64,000 nt of DNA from JABWCQ01 sp964530625. GTDB taxonomy: Bacteria; Electryoneota; RPQS01. The DNA is taken from NCBI GenBank assembly GCA_964530625.1, contig CAZHAK010000010.1, positions 26,574 through 90,573 on the forward strand, in the 5' to 3' direction. The translations under genes were made by a program, and so were the position numbers. The notes below the pieces were generated by a model. The model was not told the origin of the DNA, made no database searches, and saw only the letters and a list, made by a program, of their open reading frames with translations. Each line of letters opens with the position of its first letter. Positions within the stretch are counted from its first letter, which is position 1. Positions 51,971 to 60,703 of this stretch are shown piece by piece.

Positions 51971-52387
51971 TTACTGGATGCCTTCAGGCGTTGCGTCCAG
52001 CACAGTTCCTTGGTTGTCATGGCAAGTCACCGCAATTGAATAGGAAGTCGGGTTTGACGCGCCATCATATGTGTAGGTGAACGCGGCGAAGTTGTCGCCT
52101 GTTGGCAATGACATATAAGGATTGCCCTGCGGGTCGACCAACACGGTCGGCGCGCTGACAAGCGTCATTGCCGCCGGATAGTCGGCGTTGTCGATTTCAA
52201 ACATACCCAGAGCCTGACGGAACAGGTCAAGGTCAGCGCGAGCTGCGCCGATACGAGCGCGATCCTGCGCGCCCATGAAGCGCGGAACCGCCACGGCGGC
52301 CAAAATACCGATAATCACGATCACGACCAAAAGTTCGATGAGCGTGAAACCTTTTTGGTTCTTCTTGTTACGGATTGCTTTTAACAT
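51971..52387 (-). CDS. pilA: Major type IV pilin PilA
   Basis: Major pilin subunit, 138 residues. The prepilin leader MLKAIRNKKNQKG is cleaved before FTLIELLVVIVIIGILAAVA, with Phe1 and Glu5 intact. The globular domain contains ARADLDLFRQALGMFEIDNADYP, typical of PilA/GspG-like pilins, and two cysteines are not evident (one Cys only, VTCHD). The ATG at 52387 has an AGGAG Shine-Dalgarno; the longer frame from 52465 would translate the sigma-54 promoter and is rejected. It is expressed alone, between a sigma-54 promoter and a strong terminator. Confidence 0.95.
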   Translation of the reverse strand: MLKAIRNKKNQKGFTLIELLVVIVIIGILAAVAVPRFMGAQDRARIGAARADLDLFRQALGMFEIDNADYPAAMTLVSAPTVLVDPQGNPYMSLPTGDNFAAFTYTYDGASNPTSYSIAVTCHDNQGTVLDATPEGIQ

Positions 52388-52448
52388 GGTTGTCTCCTGA
52401 CATACGTTAAACGGACACTTGGTTACATATGAGTTCTGTCTACAGTTC

Positions 52449-52465
52449 AGCAACCCATATGCCAA
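52449..52465 (-). promoter_or_regulatory. Sigma-54 promoter of pilA
   Basis: Minus strand TTGGCAT, 5 bases, TTGCT, with the GG-GC spacing of 12. Predicted start about 52438, giving a 51-base leader. PilA genes are classically driven by RpoN with PilR, and a PilR-like gene lies just upstream. Confidence 0.8.
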
Positions 52466-52521
52466 TTATGAATAACTAGATTTCCGCTTGATAAATAACT
52501 ACTTCCATTACAACAGACACA

Positions 52522-52534
52522 TTGCAGCTTGCAA
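52522..52534. promoter_or_regulatory. Candidate activator site upstream of pilA
   Basis: Dyad TTGCA, 3 bases, TGCAA, centred about 90 bases upstream of the predicted pilA start, a usual place for a sigma-54 activator (enhancer) site. Only this single dyad supports it. Confidence 0.3.
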
Positions 52535-52593
52535 GGTTGTTGATATGGCACTTCGGATTTTTCAAACTTGTTTGTTTTGCCCCACCCTGTTGA

Positions 52594-53961
52594 TCATCTA
52601 GGAGGCTTGATTCCGTAGCGCTGAAGCTTCCGATATATCGTCGAAGGATCAATTCCCAGTATGTCGGACGCCTTCTTCTTCTGCCAACCGGACTCCTCAA
52701 GCACCTGCAATAGATAAGAGCGCTCCATCTCATCCAAGGTTCGTGTCGCCGGAGGTGACGCAAAGCTCGGACTCGACTGGGTCATCTCCGTTCCAAAGCG
52801 TTCCGGCAGGCTCGACACTTCTATTTGATCATGATCACTCAAAATCACCATCCGCTCAATCGCATTTTCAAGCTCACGAACATTGCCCGGCCAAGGGTAG
52901 TGCTTCAGCTTTTGCAAAGCGTCCGGTGAGAAATTGCGGAGACTCACATTCAACTTCTTACATGCCCGCTCGAGAAAATAGGAGGCCAGATCTTCAAGAT
53001 CAGCGACCCGCTCACGCAACGGTTTGATATGAATGGGAATCACAGACAATCTATAATATAGGTCAGGCCTGAATTCACCTGTTTGCTGCTTCAGCTCTAA
53101 GTCCGCGTTTGTCGCTGCAATGACTCGCACGTCAATCTTGACAGGCTTGGTCGCGCCAATCGGCAGTACCTCTCGCTCTTGCAGCGCACGCAGCAACTTG
53201 ACTTGCAGGGCAGGGGACATGTCGCCAATCTCGTCAAGGAACAGCGTGCCACCGCTCGCAACCTTGAACAGGCCGTCCTTGTCACGAACCGCTCCCGTAA
53301 AACTCCCGCGCCGATGCCCGAAGAGTTCGCTTTCCAATAGAGTATCCGGAAGTGCGGCGCAATTGACAGTGACAAATTCACTGCGAGCGCGTTCGGAATA
53401 GTGATGCAGCACCTGTGCAATTAGTTCTTTCCCCGTCCCGGACTCGCCTGTTATCAAAATCGTGGAATCAGACGGAGCGACTCGGCGAACAAGTTCAAGC
53501 AACGCTTGAGATTCTGTGGAGTTTCCGATGATCTTAGGCTCGCTGGATTCGACGTTAAGCTTTGCCTTGAGACGCCGATTCTCTCGCTTCAATTCAAGAC
53601 TCTCCGCCGCCTTTCGCAGTACGACTTGAATCTCCTGAACATGCAACGGCTTAGTGATGTAGTCCATCGCGCCCAAGCGCAAAGCTTCGACCGCTGTTTC
53701 GAGCGACGCGAATGCCGTCATCACAATCACACCGATTTCAGGGTCGCGCTCGCGAATTCTGCGCAGCAGCTCAAGGCCGTCCATTTCAGGCATTCTCAAG
53801 TCAGTAATGACCAGATGAAAGGAGTCTTCCTCAAGTGCAGTCAACGCTTCAGCTGCCGAGCAAGCCTTGTGCGCCCGGAAACCTTCTTCTCGAACGACCT
53901 CTTCAAGGAATGCCGAAAGGCCGGGCTCGTCGTCCACCAGCAGGATTTTTTCTCGCAACAT
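52594..53961 (-). CDS. pilR: PilR/NtrC-type sigma-54-dependent response regulator
   Basis: Transcription activator of 455 residues in three parts: receiver (Asp54, Lys104), AAA+ sigma-54 interaction domain with Walker A GESGTGKE (172-179), the sigma-54-contacting loop GSFTGA (219-224; the family consensus is GAFTGA) and Walker B FLDEIG (241-246), then a Fis-type helix-turn-helix (about 415-452, KKKASDILGIDPSTIYRKLQ). It sits between pilC and pilA. With three sigma-54 promoters in the pil genes it is the obvious activator. No intact PilS kinase is next to it. Confidence 0.92.
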   Translation of the reverse strand: MLREKILLVDDEPGLSAFLEEVVREEGFRAHKACSAAEALTALEEDSFHLVITDLRMPEMDGLELLRRIRERDPEIGVIVMTAFASLETAVEALRLGAMDYITKPLHVQEIQVVLRKAAESLELKRENRRLKAKLNVESSEPKIIGNSTESQALLELVRRVAPSDSTILITGESGTGKELIAQVLHHYSERARSEFVTVNCAALPDTLLESELFGHRRGSFTGAVRDKDGLFKVASGGTLFLDEIGDMSPALQVKLLRALQEREVLPIGATKPVKIDVRVIAATNADLELKQQTGEFRPDLYYRLSVIPIHIKPLRERVADLEDLASYFLERACKKLNVSLRNFSPDALQKLKHYPWPGNVRELENAIERMVILSDHDQIEVSSLPERFGTEMTQSSPSFASPPATRTLDEMERSYLLQVLEESGWQKKKASDILGIDPSTIYRKLQRYGIKPPR

Positions 53962-53992
53962 TTATAGACTCTCCACGTCCCGCAAAGTTAAC

Positions 53993-55195
53993 TTACTTAA
54001 TCGCGCCGATCATATCGAACATCGGCAAGTACATGGACACCAGCAGGCCACCGATCACGGCGCCCATCAGGACAATCACGACCGGCTCAATCAAAGAAGT
54101 CATTGCCGCGACGGCCGCGTCAACTTCTTCGTCGTAAAAGTCTGCAATCTTTTCCAGCATCTCAGCCAATCGTCCCGTCTGCTCACCGACCGCGATAAGC
54201 TGGCAAACCATTGCTGGAAAAACAGCCGTCTCCATCAAAGGTTGTGTGATGTTGCGGCCTTCGCTGACTTCCCGTCTCACTTTGTCAACGGCTCGCTGAA
54301 TCACCACGTTGCCTGCAGTCTTCGCCGTAATTTCAAGTCCATGCAAAATCGGAACACCGGACGAGATCAACACGCCCAGCGTGCGCGTGAATCTGGCAAC
54401 GGCGGTTTTACGAATAACAGAACCGATGACAGGTGTCTTCAGCAGAAACTTGTCGACAGCGGATCTTCCACCCGGAGTCTTGTGCCACTTCCTGAACACA
54501 ATGAAAGCCACGAAGAGCACGCCTAGTCCTGGGAGGAACGTCTGCTGTAACAGATCAGATAGTGCCAAGACGAACTGAGTCGGCTTGGGCAAATCTGCGC
54601 CGAGGTCTTTGAACATATTCGCAAAAACCGGAATGACTTTCATCAGAAGAAATATCGTTGCGCCGATTGCCACGCAGGCAATCACCGTAGGATAAATCAT
54701 CGCGCCTTTGACCTTCCGTTTCAGCGCATCGGCCTTTTCGAGGTACAGAGCAAGCCGATGAAAAACCATCGCCAAGGCACCGCCAGCCTCGCCGGCTGCG
54801 ACCATGTGCACGAAGAGATTATCGAAAACGGCCTTGTGCTTGCTCATTGCCTCGGAAAGTGACTCGCCGCCAGCCACCTGATTGTGAACCTCGGCAATAG
54901 TTCGGCGAAACTTCTTGTTCGGCATTTGATCAACCAGGATCTGAATGCACTGATCTATCGGAAGACCTGCATTGATCATGGTACCGAATAGGCGGGCGAA
55001 GATCTTTAAGTCTTTGACGCCGACCGCTCCACCCATTCCCCCGACTTTCAATTCCTTCGGCTTTGTGCGCAACTCTTGGACGACCACTCTTCGCATACGA
55101 AGTTTGGACATCGCTTCCTGCTTGTCACTTGCTTCAATTTCACCGTTAACGGTTTTTGAGCCTGCGCCGCGACCCGAATAAAGAAATACTGGCAT
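53993..55195 (-). CDS. pilC: PilC, type IV pilus inner-membrane platform protein
   Basis: Integral membrane protein (400 residues) of the GspF family, the platform on which pilin subunits are assembled. Two homologous GspF domains (FARLFGTMINAGLPIDQCI and FTRTLGVLISSGVPILHGL, shared spacing about 200 residues) and three transmembrane segments (about 175-195, 225-245, 372-393). Located between pilT2 and pilR in the pilB operon. Confidence 0.95.
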   Translation of the reverse strand: MPVFLYSGRGAGSKTVNGEIEASDKQEAMSKLRMRRVVVQELRTKPKELKVGGMGGAVGVKDLKIFARLFGTMINAGLPIDQCIQILVDQMPNKKFRRTIAEVHNQVAGGESLSEAMSKHKAVFDNLFVHMVAAGEAGGALAMVFHRLALYLEKADALKRKVKGAMIYPTVIACVAIGATIFLLMKVIPVFANMFKDLGADLPKPTQFVLALSDLLQQTFLPGLGVLFVAFIVFRKWHKTPGGRSAVDKFLLKTPVIGSVIRKTAVARFTRTLGVLISSGVPILHGLEITAKTAGNVVIQRAVDKVRREVSEGRNITQPLMETAVFPAMVCQLIAVGEQTGRLAEMLEKIADFYDEEVDAAVAAMTSLIEPVVIVLMGAVIGGLLVSMYLPMFDMIGAIK

Positions 55196-55213
55196 GTGTT
55201 CTTCCTTGGTAAC

Positions 55214-56329
55214 TTATCGCGACTGTAACGTGGGTCGCGCAGTTGATGCCGGAGTTGGCGCGGCTGATCCCATCATCCGCTGCAACTCTTCAGGTACGTT
55301 AGCCACCATGAGCGCTCGCTCAGGCGTTATTTGTTTGGTCATTACGAGATCGTAAAGCGACATGTTTAATGTCTGCATACCATATTTCTGAGAAACTTGC
55401 AGGATACCGTACATCTCGTGCACCTTATTCTCACGGATTAGCGCGCGGATAGCGGGAGTTAGAATCATCACTTCAGCCGAAAGCACGACACCAGTACCGG
55501 ACTTGCGTGGAATTAGCTTCTGGGTCATGACAGCTTCCAATGACATCGAAAGCTGCGCGCGCACTTGCCCTTGTTGGTGGGGTGGAAAAACATCGATGAT
55601 ACGGTTCACGGATTCAGTCGCTGAATTGGTGTGCAGTGTAGCAAACACCAAGTGACCGGTTTCCGCTGCGGTAAGCGCGGCTTGAATGGTCTCTTGGTCT
55701 CTCATTTCACCGACGAGAATAACGTCCGGATCCTGTCGCAAGACATATTTCAATGCCGTAGCGAAGCTCTTTGTATCTGCGCCAACTTCTCGCTGGTTTA
55801 TCAAGGCTCGCCGGTGAGCATGAACGTATTCCACCGGGTCTTCAACGGTGATAATATGCACGGGCCGTTCTGTGTTGATCCGATCAATGATCGCAGCAAG
55901 ACTTGTTGACTTTCCAGAACCCGTGGGTCCCGTGACAAGGATTAAGCCCTTGGGCTTATTGGGAAACGCTTGACAGATGCGAGGCAGTTTGAGCTGCTCG
56001 ATTTGCGGAATTGCAAACGGAATCGCGCGGATAACGATAGTTAGTGAACCGCGCTGAAAAAAGATGTTGCCTCGAAAGCGCGAAAGTCCCTCTATACCAA
56101 ACGCGAAATCAACCTCATATTCCAGTTCAAGCTTCTTCTGCTGTTTGTCGGTGAGAATGCTGTAAGCCAACGCCTTACAATCCTCCGGTGACAAATTGTC
56201 ATATTGTAATGATACCAATTGCTGGTCAACCCGTACACGCGGAGGACTGCCGACGGCCACGTGCAAATCGCTCCCGCGCGCTGCAATTAACTCCTCAAGG
56301 AGCTTTCTAATATCAATGGAACTGCTCAT
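55214..56329 (-). CDS. PilT-type ATPase, copy 2
   Basis: A second retraction-type ATPase of 371 residues, next to pilC and pilB. It has an N-terminal PAS-like domain (RGSDLHVAVGSPPRVRVD), Walker A GPTGSGKST, IITVEDPVEYVH, Walker B DPDVILVGEMRD and LVFATLHTNSA. Compared with copy 1 it is closer in position to pilB/pilC, so it may be the main PilT, with the other one a specialised paralogue (or the reverse). The start overlaps the cyclase-like gene by 4 bases (ATGA). Confidence 0.93.
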   Translation of the reverse strand: MSSSIDIRKLLEELIAARGSDLHVAVGSPPRVRVDQQLVSLQYDNLSPEDCKALAYSILTDKQQKKLELEYEVDFAFGIEGLSRFRGNIFFQRGSLTIVIRAIPFAIPQIEQLKLPRICQAFPNKPKGLILVTGPTGSGKSTSLAAIIDRINTERPVHIITVEDPVEYVHAHRRALINQREVGADTKSFATALKYVLRQDPDVILVGEMRDQETIQAALTAAETGHLVFATLHTNSATESVNRIIDVFPPHQQGQVRAQLSMSLEAVMTQKLIPRKSGTGVVLSAEVMILTPAIRALIRENKVHEMYGILQVSQKYGMQTLNMSLYDLVMTKQITPERALMVANVPEELQRMMGSAAPTPASTARPTLQSR

Positions 56330-57258
56330 CTATGCTCCTTTTGACTCGCTGAAAGTGAAGTCGCTTCTTCATGTTTTACCAGACCCAATCCCCGGTCGCT
56401 GACCATTCTTTTGATTCGCTCAACGTTTCCCGAATAGTCGCTCAAAGCGCACTTTGTGGAGAACGTGATATTTCGCAATTGCTGAGGGTCATATGCTTCC
56501 AATGTGATTGAGACAGTCGCGACCTGCGTGGACCATGCTCCCCTCTCACTGTTCTCGCCTTCTTCACGCAGCAATGAATACTTGAGCGTCGTGATCTCGC
56601 GACTCTTTACGAATTCTAAAAATTCTACAAGCCCGTCCTCATCCGCAATCGGTTTTAAAGGCGTCGCGGAGTTCGGTGTGACTCGAAAGATTGAGGCACC
56701 TTCTATTTCAATCGGCACACGCACTGGCTCGTGCCGGGGTGTCCAGGAGTGCGCCGCTGCTTCATCCATCAGCATCGTTCCGGCAGGCGCCTTCCAAGCT
56801 GATTGACTCGCCAGTCTGACTAGCACAGATTGCCGCACCGAGCGCATTGAACCTGCGGCCAGAGTGTCTACTCCGCAGGCAAGTCCTAACTTCAAGGCAA
56901 TGCGGTGCTCGTCGTTTCCGTGCTTTCCGTTAAGCTCAGCGAGCCCCGTCAAGAGTAAAGAAGCCGCAGTTGCCGCACCGTCCACTCGACTGAACAGCAG
57001 CAAGGAAATATCTGGCGAATACGCGAGTTGTACGCCGCTCCCTGCGGCCGCGCACTCATTAACATAACGACGCATGTCTTTAGCGAATAGATTGACAACT
57101 TCGCGACGAAACGTAGTAAGAACCTTCTGCTCTGACTGAACGGCCATGACGACATGCTCGGTTTTGAATTTACTCTTGCGGCGATTCAGTTCCGATTCAA
57201 GAAAGAGCAACTCATCCAGTACAAGACTTTCCAAATATATGCTAACTCTACTACTCAT
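56326..57258 (-). CDS. Cyclase-fold-like protein of unknown function between pilB and pilT
   Basis: A 310-residue protein with no clear family. Residues about 30-180 resemble the class III nucleotide cyclase fold in pattern: VVMAVQSEQ, a hydrophobic ISLLLFSRVDGAATAASLLL (cf. the cyclase strand-helix), IALKLGLACGVDTLAAGSM (cf. R..I.G...G) and VRLASQSAWKAPAGTMLM (cf. VNLA.RL...A..G.I.V). The metal-binding aspartates are not evident, so it is probably not catalytic. The remaining C-terminal 130 residues are alpha/beta. Strict coupling (2 bases after pilB, 4-base overlap with pilT2) indicates a motor-associated role. The fold call is inference. Confidence 0.7.
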   Translation of the reverse strand: MSSRVSIYLESLVLDELLFLESELNRRKSKFKTEHVVMAVQSEQKVLTTFRREVVNLFAKDMRRYVNECAAAGSGVQLAYSPDISLLLFSRVDGAATAASLLLTGLAELNGKHGNDEHRIALKLGLACGVDTLAAGSMRSVRQSVLVRLASQSAWKAPAGTMLMDEAAAHSWTPRHEPVRVPIEIEGASIFRVTPNSATPLKPIADEDGLVEFLEFVKSREITTLKYSLLREEGENSERGAWSTQVATVSITLEAYDPQQLRNITFSTKCALSDYSGNVERIKRMVSDRGLGLVKHEEATSLSASQKEHR

Positions 57259-57260
57259 AC

Positions 57261-58958
57261 CTAATGACCCTCGCCCGTGATTCTCAACACCTCTTCAATC
57301 GTGGTAATGCCCGCCTTGAATTTCTCGCATGCATCCATGCGCAGCGTCAGCATTCCCTCTTTTACTGCGGTCTGTTCGATCTCTAACGTATTCTTTCCGT
57401 CCAAGACCATCTCCCGGATTTTCGGTGACATGGGCATCACTTCATAAATACCCGTTCGTCCTTTATAACCACTGTTATTGCACTCCGCGCAACCCGATCC
57501 GTGATGGAATGTATGTCCTTGCAACTTGTCGGGATCAAGTCCAACTTCCCGCAGTGCTTCAGGATGAATTTCCACAGGAACCTTGCACTTCTTGCAGATT
57601 TTTCGTAACAATCTCTGCGCAAGCACAAGATTAACCGACGACGAGACTAAGAACTTCTCGATTCCCATGTCAACCATACGAGTAATGGTCGCGGATGCGG
57701 AGTTTGTGTGTAATGTAGAGAGTACCAAGTGGCCCGTAAGCGCCGCACGCACGGCGATGGACCCGGTTTCCAAATCACGAATCTCACCGATCATGATGAT
57801 GTCGGGATCCTGTCTTAGGAATGATTTAAGCGCGGCGGAGAAGGTCAAGCCGACTTCATCTTTAACTTGAACCTGATTGAGACCTCCGAAGTTGTACTCG
57901 ACGGGATCTTCCGCGGTCATCGTATTCACCGTCGGAGTGTTGAGCTTTGACAGCACACTATAGAGCGTCGTCGTCTTACCCGATCCGGTCGGACCCGTCA
58001 CCAGAATCAAGCCGTGCGGCATCCGAATCGCTCTCTCGAAATCTGCCAGCGCCTTTTCCGGAAATCCGAATGAATTCAGGTCGAGTGTCAGATTCGACTT
58101 GTCCAGAATACGCATCACGATCTTTTCGCCGAACAGAGTAGGCAGCGTCGAAACGCGCAAGTCGATACCGCGTTCGCCGATTTTCATCTTGATGTGACCG
58201 TCTTGCGGAATTCGGCGTTCGGCGATATTGAGATTCGCCATGATCTTGATACGCGAAACAATCGCGGCTTTCAAGTGACTCGGCGGCGACATCACTTCAG
58301 CCAGAACACCGTCAACACGGAAGCGGACGCGGAACTGGGTTTCGTATGGCTCAAGGTGAACGTCGGACGCCCTCTTGTTTACGGCGTCCGATAGAATACC
58401 GTCCACAAGTTTGACGACCGGAGCAGTTTCAATCTCTTCTTTGAGTCGCTCAAGCTCCGCGTCGTTCGAGGTATTGACAACTTCGACCCCCGAGTCCTCG
58501 CCCATGTCAGCGAGAATCTTGTTGAGCGTCCCGCCCATCTGGTAGTAGCGCTCTATCGCGCGCAGAAACTGAGTCTCCGTGCAAACAACCGGCTGAACAT
58601 TGAAGCCCGTGATGAACTTGATGTCTTCAAGCACGAAGTCGATACTCGGATCGACCAGCGCGACTCGCAGCGTTTTGCCGGAGCGGCTGATCGGCAGCAC
58701 CTGATACTTTTGAATGAAGTCCTTAGAGAGGAGCTTCAGCACCTGCTCGGAAATCGTATTCGCCTCGAGATCTACCAACTCAAGGCTATAGTAATTGCTA
58801 ATGAACTGCGCAATCTGATCTTCGGAAATCACGCCAAGCTTGGTCAACTCGGTGATCACCGTGTTGCCCGAGTCCTTTTGGCGCGACTTGAAGATCAGAT
58901 ACTGTTCTTGCGAAATCAGCTCGTTGCTGATCAGCAGATTCGGGAGCCGCGAACTCAT
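57261..58958 (-). CDS. pilB: PilB, type IV pilus extension ATPase
   Basis: Hexameric extension motor, 565 residues. The N-terminal MshEN-type domain (RLPNLLISNELISQEQ; ITELTKLGVISEDQIAQFI) belongs to the class that binds cyclic di-GMP in MshE, but the motif here is degenerate. The motor has Walker A GPTGSGKTTTLY, Walker B DPDIIMIGEIRD, the His box LVLSTLHTNSA and a tetracysteine zinc motif CKKC...CAEC. It is the first gene after a sigma-54 promoter and is followed by the cyclase-like gene. Confidence 0.95.
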   Translation of the reverse strand: MSSRLPNLLISNELISQEQYLIFKSRQKDSGNTVITELTKLGVISEDQIAQFISNYYSLELVDLEANTISEQVLKLLSKDFIQKYQVLPISRSGKTLRVALVDPSIDFVLEDIKFITGFNVQPVVCTETQFLRAIERYYQMGGTLNKILADMGEDSGVEVVNTSNDAELERLKEEIETAPVVKLVDGILSDAVNKRASDVHLEPYETQFRVRFRVDGVLAEVMSPPSHLKAAIVSRIKIMANLNIAERRIPQDGHIKMKIGERGIDLRVSTLPTLFGEKIVMRILDKSNLTLDLNSFGFPEKALADFERAIRMPHGLILVTGPTGSGKTTTLYSVLSKLNTPTVNTMTAEDPVEYNFGGLNQVQVKDEVGLTFSAALKSFLRQDPDIIMIGEIRDLETGSIAVRAALTGHLVLSTLHTNSASATITRMVDMGIEKFLVSSSVNLVLAQRLLRKICKKCKVPVEIHPEALREVGLDPDKLQGHTFHHGSGCAECNNSGYKGRTGIYEVMPMSPKIREMVLDGKNTLEIEQTAVKEGMLTLRMDACEKFKAGITTIEEVLRITGEGH

Positions 58959-59027
58959 CAGTAGTTAAGCCTGCTGTTTTCCGTTTCCAACGTAATCGAG
59001 TTATTCCTTTGCATCACGCAGAGAATT

Positions 59028-59044
59028 TGCAAAGTGCGGGCCAG
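59028..59044 (-). promoter_or_regulatory. Sigma-54 promoter of the pilB operon
   Basis: Minus strand CTGGCCCG, 4 bases, TTGCA: close to the YTGGCACGRNNNTTGCW consensus (two mismatches), GG-GC spacing of 12. Predicted start about 59017, a 60-base leader before pilB. Confidence 0.75.
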
Positions 59045-59167
59045 CAAATTGCGAGTTAGCGGAATGCAATTCAGTTGAATTCGTGGAAAGGCGGCGATTC
59101 GTCCCTAAGTTCTCGCGGGTTGCGCGGATTGCGCGTTGCATGATGGCTACAAAATTATGTCTATTGC

Positions 59168-59200
59168 AAAAAAAGACCCGATGCGTTTGCATCGGGTTTT
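59168..59200 (-). terminator. Intrinsic terminator of ychF
   Basis: Stem CCCGATGC / GCATCGGG with a 4-base loop, flanked by A and T runs, 24 bases after the ychF stop. On the minus strand a run of seven T follows. Confidence 0.88.
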
Positions 59201-59223
59201 GAAAGTCATTATTGAAGTATACT

Positions 59224-60303
59224 TTAACCACTGTGGCGAATGACTAAGATGTCGCCGTCTTTGACGACGTACTCTTTGCCTTCCAATCTTAGCAGTCCTT
59301 TGGCTTTACATCCTACGTAGCCGCCTTCGCTGACGAAATCGTCGTAGTGCACGACTTCAGCGCGGATGAATCCTTTGGCGAGGTCTGAGTGAATGACTCC
59401 GGCGGCTTCGACTGCTGTTTCGCCTTGGCGGATGGTCCAGGCGCGGGTCTCCTTGTCGCCGGTGGTTAGAAAACTTTGGAGACCCAATAACTTGTAGCTT
59501 GCCTGTAAGACTCTATCGCGCGCGGAGTCACTTACGCCTAAATCGGCCATGAAAATCTCGCGCTCTTCGTCGTCGAGGCGCGCGATTTCGGCTTCGATGG
59601 CGGCGGACAGACCGATAACTGCCATGCCGTCGGCGGCAAATTCTGCGGTGAGTTTATCGGCGAAAGTTGCGGCGGTGCTTAAACTATCCTCAGCAAGGTT
59701 GAGCACCACCAACACCGGTTTTTCGCTTAAGAGTTGAAATCCGCGCAGCGCTTTCTTTTCGTGAACGCCAAGATCGAGTACGCGCAGCGGCTTGCCGTCT
59801 TCGAGTTGGGCTTTGGCGCGCTCTAAGACTTCAAGTTCCATGGTCTCTTGCGCGGTCGGGGTTTTGACGCGCACTTGCTTCTGCAATTTCTCGTAGCGCT
59901 TTTCGATGACGATCAGATCGCTGAAGATGAGTTCATCTTGGATTCTGCGAATGTCGCGCGGCGGATCGGCGGATTCGAGCGCGCCATCGAGTTCAAAACC
60001 GCGCACGACCAGCGCCAGCGCGTCGGCGTTCTTGAGTTCGCCGCTGAATACGCCTTCGAACCAGCTTTGCTTGGACGCGCCCTCTTCGAGGCCGGGCGTG
60101 TCGAGATATTCGACGGTGGTGTAAACGAGTTTGCGCGAGTCGCTCATTTCGCCGAGCTTGTCCACGCGCGGGTCGGGGACTTGCGTAACGGCGCGGAGCG
60201 ATTCGCGCTTGTGCATGGCGGCCGGATCAGGCTCCGTGCCGGTCAATAGATGAAAAACGGTGGTTTTCCCGGATTGGGGCGCACCGATGAGGCCGATGTT
60301 CAT
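59224..60303 (-). CDS. ychF: YchF/Ola1-family NTPase
   Basis: Universally conserved ribosome-associated P-loop NTPase, 359 residues. G1 GAPQSGKTTV, G3-like DTPGLEEGA, and a G4 reading NLAED instead of NKxD, which in this family gives preference for ATP over GTP. A coiled-coil insertion (about 130-190) and a C-terminal TGS domain (about 280-358, YVGCKAKGLLRLEGKEYVV). A single-gene unit on the minus strand, upstream of the pil genes. Compared with nearby genes it uses more GC-ending codons (many GCG). Confidence 0.93.
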   Translation of the reverse strand: MNIGLIGAPQSGKTTVFHLLTGTEPDPAAMHKRESLRAVTQVPDPRVDKLGEMSDSRKLVYTTVEYLDTPGLEEGASKQSWFEGVFSGELKNADALALVVRGFELDGALESADPPRDIRRIQDELIFSDLIVIEKRYEKLQKQVRVKTPTAQETMELEVLERAKAQLEDGKPLRVLDLGVHEKKALRGFQLLSEKPVLVVLNLAEDSLSTAATFADKLTAEFAADGMAVIGLSAAIEAEIARLDDEEREIFMADLGVSDSARDRVLQASYKLLGLQSFLTTGDKETRAWTIRQGETAVEAAGVIHSDLAKGFIRAEVVHYDDFVSEGGYVGCKAKGLLRLEGKEYVVKDGDILVIRHSG

Positions 60304-60595
60304 GTATCAGGGGATGGGGGCTGGAATTCAGACTGAAATGTAATTTAGGGGTTTTTGGCGGGAATCGCTACTCACGGGGAGCACAAAACGGGGGTGGGTC
60401 AGTCTTCGTAAGCGGTTGTTTCTGCGTTTAATCCTAACAATTGGCGGAACGGGAGTATTTGTTAAATAGAAACTTAAAATTTCGACTTGTGAAGGAAGGT
60501 GCGAGGAGTTTGAGGCGGGGAATCATTGTGAATCGACAATATATGAACTTTTGTTCAAAAAGTCAAGTGGGAAAGCGCTCCCCTCCCTTCTCCGT
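60304..60595. other. Intergenic region without a supported gene
   Basis: Between ychF and the repeat cluster beside the restriction-modification gene. I see no convincing promoter, RNA or coding frame; one short plus-strand frame at 60441-60623 has unconvincing composition. AT-rich stretch at 60530-60565. Confidence 0.5.
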
Positions 60596-60618
60596 GCGGC
60601 ACCCGCAGCGGGTGCCGC
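60596..60618. repeat. 23-bp palindrome
   Basis: GCGGCACCCGC, a central A, then GCGGGTGCCGC: a perfect inverted repeat with 11-bp arms. It has no T tract and lies in non-coding DNA beside other repeats. Confidence 0.75.
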
Positions 60619-60662
60619 CGTGAGGAAAGCCTTCCCCTCCACCACCGCAATCATAAGTTATT

Positions 60663-60699
60663 GTCATCCTGAAGCCGCCGCGGTTGAAGGACCTCTCTG
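60663..60699 (+). repeat. Dispersed repeat, left copy (inverted partner at 63858-63896)
   Basis: 37 bp: GTCATCCTGAAG, a GC-rich core, then TGAAGGACCTCTCTG. The 12-bp and 15-bp ends are identical to the reverse complement of 63858-63896. The pair brackets the restriction-modification gene. Confidence 0.85.
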
Positions 60700-60703
60700 A
60701 ACT

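Noticed and set aside
52388..52465. N-terminal extension of PilA to 52465
   Set aside because: It would translate the promoter; the ATG at 52387 has a strong Shine-Dalgarno and gives a standard short prepilin leader.
60441..60623. 60-residue plus-strand frame in the intergenic region after ychF
   Set aside because: Arginine/serine-rich, runs into a palindromic repeat, no Shine-Dalgarno and no domain.
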